A stretch of DNA of 10,615 nucleotides from Dehalococcoidia bacterium (GTDB lineage Bacteria > Chloroflexota > Dehalococcoidia > Dehalococcoidales > Fen-1064): contig DUES01000207.1 in NCBI GenBank assembly GCA_011192055.1, positions 1 through 10,615 of the forward strand, written 5' to 3'. The notes under the pieces were generated by a model, which had not been told where the DNA came from, ran no database searches, and saw nothing but the letters and a program-made list of their open reading frames with translations. Positions 7,675 through 10,615 of the stretch are shown here, piece after piece (within the stretch, counting starts at the first letter, position 1; each line of letters begins with the position of its first letter). The position numbers were made by a program, and so were the translations under genes.

Positions 7675-7709
7675 ACCACGACCGTCTGCCATGTTTATGG
7701 CGGTCTGGT
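7675..7709 (+). other. imperfect hairpin between the E3 and flavoprotein genes
   Basis: Reading ACCA-(C)-GACC-(GTCT)-GCCAT, a GTTT loop, then ATGGC-GGTC-TGGT gives 13 base pairs with two bulges, both on the left arm. No T-run follows, so it is not a standard intrinsic terminator. It could be an mRNA processing or stability element, or simply chance. It falls in the 145-nt gap that separates the dehydrogenase operon from the next gene. An 11-nt odd palindrome (TGTCC-C-GGACA) follows at 7720-7730. I see no convincing promoter in this gap. Confidence 0.35.
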
Positions 7710-7782
7710 TGCTGTCATCTGTCCCGGACAAATTGTATCGCAGGCAGTAATAATAATTTGCAGAAACGGAGAAGTAAATCAA

Positions 7783-8388
7783 GTGAAGGTTCTTGGAATT
7801 TCATGCAGCCCGCGTCCTTCCGGTAATACGCAGATTCTACTGGAAGAGGCCCTTGAAGGTGCCCGTGCAGAAGGCGCCGAAGCTGAATTTTTCAGTCTGG
7901 CAGGGAAAGATATTAAGCCGTGTGATGCCTGTGGTTCATGCCATAAAACAGGTAAATGCCATATTACTGATGATATGGCAGAAGTCTACGAAAAAATGGC
8001 TGAGGCGGACGGCATTATCTTTGGTACTCCCATATATTTCTACGGCATGTCTGCCCAGCTAAAGGCGCTGATAGACCGCACATTCGCACCTCCCGGAAAA
8101 GGTAAGAGTTTTACCAATAAGGTCGGTGGGGCTATTATCGTAGCAGGTAGTGTAGGTATTATCGATGCCCTGAAAGACCTGTATTTCTACTTTGCCATTA
8201 AACGTATGGTAGCAGGAAACTGGGTAGGCGCCTATGCAAATGGCAAAGGCGATGTTAAGGATATGACGGGAGCAATGAAAGCCGCCCATGAACAGGGCAG
8301 GGAAATGGTGCAGATAGCTCAAACGGGTTTCAGGTATCCGTCCGGATTCCAGCGCAGCCATTTCGCTTACGGTACACATACTCACTAA
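7783..8388 (+). CDS. NAD(P)H:FMN reductase-fold iron-sulfur flavoprotein (Isf-like)
   Basis: A 201-residue flavodoxin-fold protein. The N-terminal strand and FMN phosphate loop read SCSPRPSGNT (7-16). A compact cysteine cluster follows: C47-x2-C50-x2-C53-x5-C59, matching the Isf-type [4Fe-4S] motif. GTPIYFYGMSAQLKALIDR (85-103) forms the FMN isoalloxazine region and helix. Family members are cytoplasmic electron-transfer flavoproteins that take electrons from ferredoxin or NAD(P)H; the physiological acceptor is usually unknown. GTG is the start: the first beta strand begins immediately after it, and GGAGAAG lies 8 nt upstream. The short C-terminus ends in a His-rich tail (GTHTH). It is separated from the E3 gene by 145 nt containing a hairpin, and a strong terminator lies 105 nt downstream, so it is either the tail of the operon or a monocistronic unit. 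A link with the dehydrogenase complex is not shown. Confidence 0.85.
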   Translation: MKVLGISCSPRPSGNTQILLEEALEGARAEGAEAEFFSLAGKDIKPCDACGSCHKTGKCHITDDMAEVYEKMAEADGIIFGTPIYFYGMSAQLKALIDRTFAPPGKGKSFTNKVGGAIIVAGSVGIIDALKDLYFYFAIKRMVAGNWVGAYANGKGDVKDMTGAMKAAHEQGREMVQIAQTGFRYPSGFQRSHFAYGTHTH

Positions 8389-8493
8389 TCACCCGGCTTA
8401 TATTCAGACATTTCTTAAAAAAAATCAGGCGTGATATTTGAGATAATACAGATGCGGCCTGAACAAGCACTTTAGAAAACGCTGTTTAGAGAG

Positions 8494-8521
8494 AAAGGCA
8501 CCCTTTTCGGGTGCCTTTTTT
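8494..8521 (+). terminator. rho-independent terminator after the flavoprotein gene
   Basis: A perfect stem GGCACCC / GGGTGCC with a 5-nt TTTTC loop is extended by AAA/TTT and ends in a run of six T. This is a textbook intrinsic terminator for + strand transcription arriving from the flavoprotein gene. The A-rich left flank would allow weaker function on the other strand too. Confidence 0.93.
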
Positions 8522-8631
8522 ATTTTCCCAAGGTTTAGCTAATCTTTAGAAATCAATAGCCGATGTTTAGCGCTTGTTTGGTATCACGGATTTACTCTGT
8601 AACTGGTGAGAGTAACAGGAGGAATCAGTGA

Positions 8632-8910
8632 ATGGTTAGTGATGGGAATGAACGGAGTGAGAGTTTCAGCAACAGTGCAGAAGAGGGTAAGGAATATTTC
8701 ATGGAGCATAAGGAAAAAATGAAACTCTTTCGGACATCTCACACCAACCTGAATGATGCAGCCAGAGATTTCTTCAATACTATGGTGCCATATAATATCG
8801 GACATCATTTGGCGGAAACAGGCGGGACCGCCAGTCTTGAAGACGAATATTACTGGCTGACTCTGGTACCGGTCAACGAGGTAACAGGTCGGCGATTTCT
8901 ACGCAACTAG
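8632..8910 (+). CDS. unrecognised 92-residue protein upstream of a response regulator
   Basis: I do not recognise this family. The predicted protein is 92 residues, soluble, with no signal peptide, membrane segment or Cys. The first 23 or so residues are Ser/Glu/Asn-rich and low in hydrophobics. The rest has a likely amphipathic helix (LNDAARDFFNTM), a histidine pair in YNIGHHLAETGG (54-65), and a strand-like end DEYYWLTLVPV. A consensus AGGAGG at 8617-8622 sits 9 nt before the ATG and supports translation from there. An internal ATG at 8701, giving 69 residues and trimming the polar N-terminus, is the alternative. The gene lies after the terminator and 45 nt before the receiver gene, so the two probably form a short operon. 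A role in that signalling pathway is only a guess from position. Confidence 0.7.
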   Translation: MVSDGNERSESFSNSAEEGKEYFMEHKEKMKLFRTSHTNLNDAARDFFNTMVPYNIGHHLAETGGTASLEDEYYWLTLVPVNEVTGRRFLRN

Positions 8911-8955
8911 GCAAACAACATTTATCCGGCTAATAAGAAAAGGAGGCTCGCTGCA

Positions 8956-9378
8956 ATGCGTAAAAGTCCACTAATACTGGTGGCCGATGATGAAGAACCC
9001 TTACTGCGACTGCTTAAGGTCAGTCTTGGTCTGGAAGGATATGATGTGGTGACGGCCAGCAACGGCGAAAAGGCAGTCCAGGCCTTTGAGGGCAGCGACC
9101 CTGACCTTGCTATCCTGGATATCGGAATGCCGGTAGTCGATGGTTTTGGTGTTCTGAAAGCAATTCGGGAACAGTCCACCATACCTGTAATCATGCTGAC
9201 GGCAATGGATGAATCAAGCCACCTGGAACGTGCGCTTGCCGGGGGAGCCGATGATTTTATGACCAAGCCATTTGACAGGATCGAACTCATGGCGCGGGTG
9301 CGAGCCAAACTCAGGCGCAATGGGTCTCACCATAGAAAGCAGCTAGCGGAAAGCAGGTCCCGAACCACAGGTCACTGA
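8956..9378 (+). CDS. single-domain response regulator (CheY/OmpR-like receiver)
   Basis: A 140-residue protein with a complete receiver domain: acidic pocket D11-D12, phospho-acceptor D55 in AILDIGMP, switch Thr82, and K104 in TKPFD. The receiver ends at about residue 120 with ELMARVRAKLRR, as in OmpR-type regulators just before their DNA-binding domain. Here only a basic 20-residue tail (RRNGSHHRKQ ...) follows, then a stop. No winged-helix remnant is evident in the 353 nt downstream, so this is a stand-alone receiver and not an obvious frameshift. Such proteins act by protein-protein contacts or as phosphorelay intermediates. AGGAGG at 8941-8946 lies 9 nt before the ATG. No histidine kinase is in the window; the partner may be elsewhere. 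The small upstream gene is its likely operon mate. Confidence 0.92.
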   Translation: MRKSPLILVADDEEPLLRLLKVSLGLEGYDVVTASNGEKAVQAFEGSDPDLAILDIGMPVVDGFGVLKAIREQSTIPVIMLTAMDESSHLERALAGGADDFMTKPFDRIELMARVRAKLRRNGSHHRKQLAESRSRTTGH

Positions 9379-9464
9379 TAACAAAAATGGGGTGACTGCC
9401 CGCAATCAAAGCGACAGCAATCATTACTCCCAAAAAGCCCACATAACTCCCACAGCTAATTATG

Positions 9465-9509
9465 CTACCCGAACAGCAACTGTTGCGACAGCAGAGTCTG
9501 GTCGGGTAG
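9465..9509 (+). repeat. 8-bp inverted repeat with a competing alternative pairing
   Basis: CTACCCGA (9465-9472) is the exact reverse complement of TCGGGTAG (9502-9509), with 29 nt between. Immediately inside the left arm, AACAGCA (9472-9478) is also the exact reverse complement of TGCTGTT (9510-9516), directly outside the right arm. The two pairings overlap by one base on the left arm and use adjacent segments, so they compete. This could be an operator, a switchable RNA structure or chance. Confidence 0.4.
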
Positions 9510-9536
9510 TGCTGTTTCCACCTGTATCATCACCAT

Positions 9537-9583
9537 GAAATTCCGGTACTCTGTATGCCGGTGTATCTCCCGGTTTCAATTTC
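9537..9583 (+). repeat. imperfect inverted repeat containing three CCGGT copies
   Basis: GAAATT-CCGG (9537-9546) can pair with CCGG-(TTTC)-AATTTC (9570-9583), giving 10 bp with a 4-nt bulge. A third CCGG at 9558-9561 lies in the loop and, being self-complementary, could pair with either of the others. It sits just upstream of the predicted promoter, so a protein-binding role is as likely as an RNA one. Confidence 0.3.
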
Positions 9584-9605
9584 TACCTTGCCTGCGCTGT
9601 GCTAC

Positions 9606-9634
9606 TTGATTTGTGCTTCATCTGGGACTAGAAT
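9606..9634 (+). promoter_or_regulatory. sigma70-type promoter for the acyl-CoA dehydrogenase gene
   Basis: TTGATT (9606-9611) matches the -35 consensus at 4 of 6 positions. TAGAAT (9629-9634) matches the -10 at 5 of 6. The spacer is the optimal 17 nt. Transcription would start near 9641, leaving a leader of about 90 nt before the ATG at 9732. This is the best promoter-like pair I found in the non-coding parts of the window. Confidence 0.6.
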
Positions 9635-9731
9635 CAGGGGATGAAATGTCAGTCACTGCTGGCATTACCTGTCCTGTCTGATAGGGAACCCCAGAATAAA
9701 CCGGGAAGCAAAGGTTGCGGAGGTATAGCTG

Positions 9732-10615
9732 ATGGATTTTTCCCTGGAATACACGAAAGAACAGGAAGAGTTCGCGAAAGAGGTACGTATCTGGATACAG
9801 GAGAATGTACCTCCAGGCATGGTTAACCTGAGAGACCCCGTCAAGAAAACCTATGAGCAATGGCAACTCAGGCGTGAACTGGGACGGCGACTTGGCAAAG
9901 AAGGCTGGCTATTTGCCGGACTTCCCCGGCAGTACGGCGGTGGCGAACTGGATGCCGACCACCGGTTTGTCATCAGTCAGGAATTTGAGAAAGCGGAGAT
10001 TGGCTATCCGCCGTTCTATGATTCTGCGAGACTGGCTGTTGGCCCGATTCTTACGCTGGGTACGGAAGAACAGAAAAACCGGTTCTTACCGCCTATCCTG
10101 CGTGGTGAAGTGACTACATGGCAACTCTTTACGGAACCGGAGGCAGGTACCGATGAGGCTAACCAGCAGACCGATGCCTTGCGATACGAAAAAGATGGAG
10201 AGTACTTCATTGTCAATGGCAGCAAGATATTTGTTGGCGGCCTTTATTCACCTCCCGACCAGTTGTTACTGCTGACACGCAGTGACCGGGAAGCCGCAAG
10301 ACATGAAAACCTGGCGATGTTCCTCGCACCGGGCATCCTGGAAGGTGTTTCCATCACGCCGCTTCCGCTCTTTGTGTCCGGAACATTCTCACAGGTTACC
10401 GGACCGACCGTTGATCAGGCTCCGGCCATCAAGCACCAGGTAATCTTCGATGATGCAAAGATACATGAGCAATACCTGATTGGTGGCGAGAGAGATGGCT
10501 GGAAGGTAACTACCGCCACGCTTGATGTTGAGCACGGCGGCGGTCAGGTGGGAATTCCGCCGGAAAATGAGGTGGTCAAACGCTTCATCGAGCAGTGCCG
10601 GCAAAATCCGGTAAT
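9732..10615 (+). CDS. acyl-CoA dehydrogenase, 3' end outside window
   Basis: The frame is open from the ATG at 9732 through the right edge (294 codons), so the C-terminal part is missing. FAD-dependent alpha,beta-dehydrogenation of an acyl-CoA is expected, with electrons going to ETF. Seen: the N-terminal helical domain beginning DFSLEYTKEQEEFAKEVR, the GW...GLPRQYGGG segment (58-71), the middle beta-domain motif QLFTEPEAGTDEA (131-143) that binds FAD and acyl-CoA, NGSKIFVGG (162-170), and FDDAKIHEQYLIG (239-251), equivalent to the usual FDDVRVP...LLG. The stretch between about 211 and 236 is longer than in common members. The catalytic Glu normally lies in the missing part, so activity and chain-length class cannot be judged. 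GGAGG at 9719-9723 lies 8 nt before the ATG, and the promoter upstream suggests an independent transcript. Confidence 0.9.
   Translation, partial: MDFSLEYTKEQEEFAKEVRIWIQENVPPGMVNLRDPVKKTYEQWQLRRELGRRLGKEGWLFAGLPRQYGGGELDADHRFVISQEFEKAEIGYPPFYDSARLAVGPILTLGTEEQKNRFLPPILRGEVTTWQLFTEPEAGTDEANQQTDALRYEKDGEYFIVNGSKIFVGGLYSPPDQLLLLTRSDREAARHENLAMFLAPGILEGVSITPLPLFVSGTFSQVTGPTVDQAPAIKHQVIFDDAKIHEQYLIGGERDGWKVTTATLDVEHGGGQVGIPPENEVVKRFIEQCRQNPV

Larger units (their letters stand above)
9379..9731 (+). other. 353-nt non-coding gap with inverted repeats and promoter
   Basis: No credible gene is seen on either strand. The first part has no T-run terminator for the receiver gene. It contains an inverted repeat (9465-9509), a second imperfect one (9537-9583) with three CCGGT copies at 9543, 9558 and 9570, a sigma70-like promoter near 9606-9634, and the ribosome binding site of the acyl-CoA dehydrogenase gene (GGAGG at 9719-9723). 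The span from the predicted transcription start to the ATG is about 90 nt. Confidence 0.6.

Noticed and set aside
8471..8570. CRISPR-like repeats formed by the TTTAG copies
   Set aside because: The unit is only 5 nt and spacing is irregular (14, 49, 11 and 21 nt).
9379..9731. Lost winged-helix domain of the receiver (frameshift remnant)
   Set aside because: Reading the sequence after the stop, I see no OmpR-type DNA-binding motif in any + frame.
9618..9866. 82-residue open frame on the - strand in the gap before the acyl-CoA dehydrogenase gene
   Set aside because: It runs across the promoter, ribosome binding site and start of that gene and has no recognisable features.
9641..10113. Two short + strand open frames (9641-9826 and 9853-10113)
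   Set aside because: They overlap the acyl-CoA dehydrogenase start and body in another frame; the real frame has the TEPEAGTD motif and a good ribosome binding site.

Overview
The window comes from a bacterium of mid-range GC with strong Shine-Dalgarno sites and frequent ATA and AGG codons. It carries metabolic genes rich in Fe-S, flavin and lipoyl enzymes. An uncultured anaerobic or facultative lineage such as Chloroflexota/Dehalococcoidia would fit, but this is a low-confidence impression from gene content, and no taxonomic marker is present. All recognised genes lie on the + strand. I see no tRNA, rRNA, CRISPR array, insertion sequence or phage gene.

Region 1 (left edge to 1436) is the 3' part of a fused FAD-oxidase/Fe-S protein of the GlcD-GlpC/HdrD type. 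This is a membrane- or electron-carrier-linked 2-hydroxyacid dehydrogenase architecture.

Region 2 (1513-7637) is a compact six-gene operon, with gaps of 36 nt or less, for a complete 2-oxoacid (probably acetoin-type) dehydrogenase complex. The order is E1 alpha, E1 beta, a GcvH-type lipoyl carrier, an AcoX-type NAD-kinase-fold protein, a lipoyl E2 acyltransferase and an FAD-dependent E3. AcoX is the main sign that this is an acetoin-type locus. The unusual member is the stand-alone H protein, with no glycine-cleavage P or T gene beside it. The simplest reading is that it supplies or relays lipoyl groups to E2. The E3 keeps its active-site disulfide and His/Glu pair but departs from consensus in several nucleotide-binding motifs. 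If the upstream oxidase acts on a 2-hydroxyacid, region 1 could feed region 2: hydroxyacid to oxoacid to acyl-CoA, with electrons going to Fe-S/flavin carriers and NADH.

Region 3 (7638-8521) holds a GTG-started, Isf-like iron-sulfur flavoprotein preceded by an imperfect hairpin and followed by a clear rho-independent terminator. Region 4 (8522-9378) holds an unrecognised 92-residue protein and a single-domain response regulator, each with a consensus ribosome binding site and probably co-transcribed. Region 5 (9379-9731) is a 353-nt non-coding gap with several inverted repeats and a good sigma70-type promoter (TTGATT-17-TAGAAT). Region 6 (9732 to the right edge) is the N-terminal two thirds or so of an acyl-CoA dehydrogenase.

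Overall this is mostly recognisable central and acyl-CoA metabolism. The parts most worth a second look are the GcvH and AcoX members inside the dehydrogenase operon, the divergent E3, the orphan small protein beside the lone receiver, and the structured leader before the acyl-CoA dehydrogenase gene.
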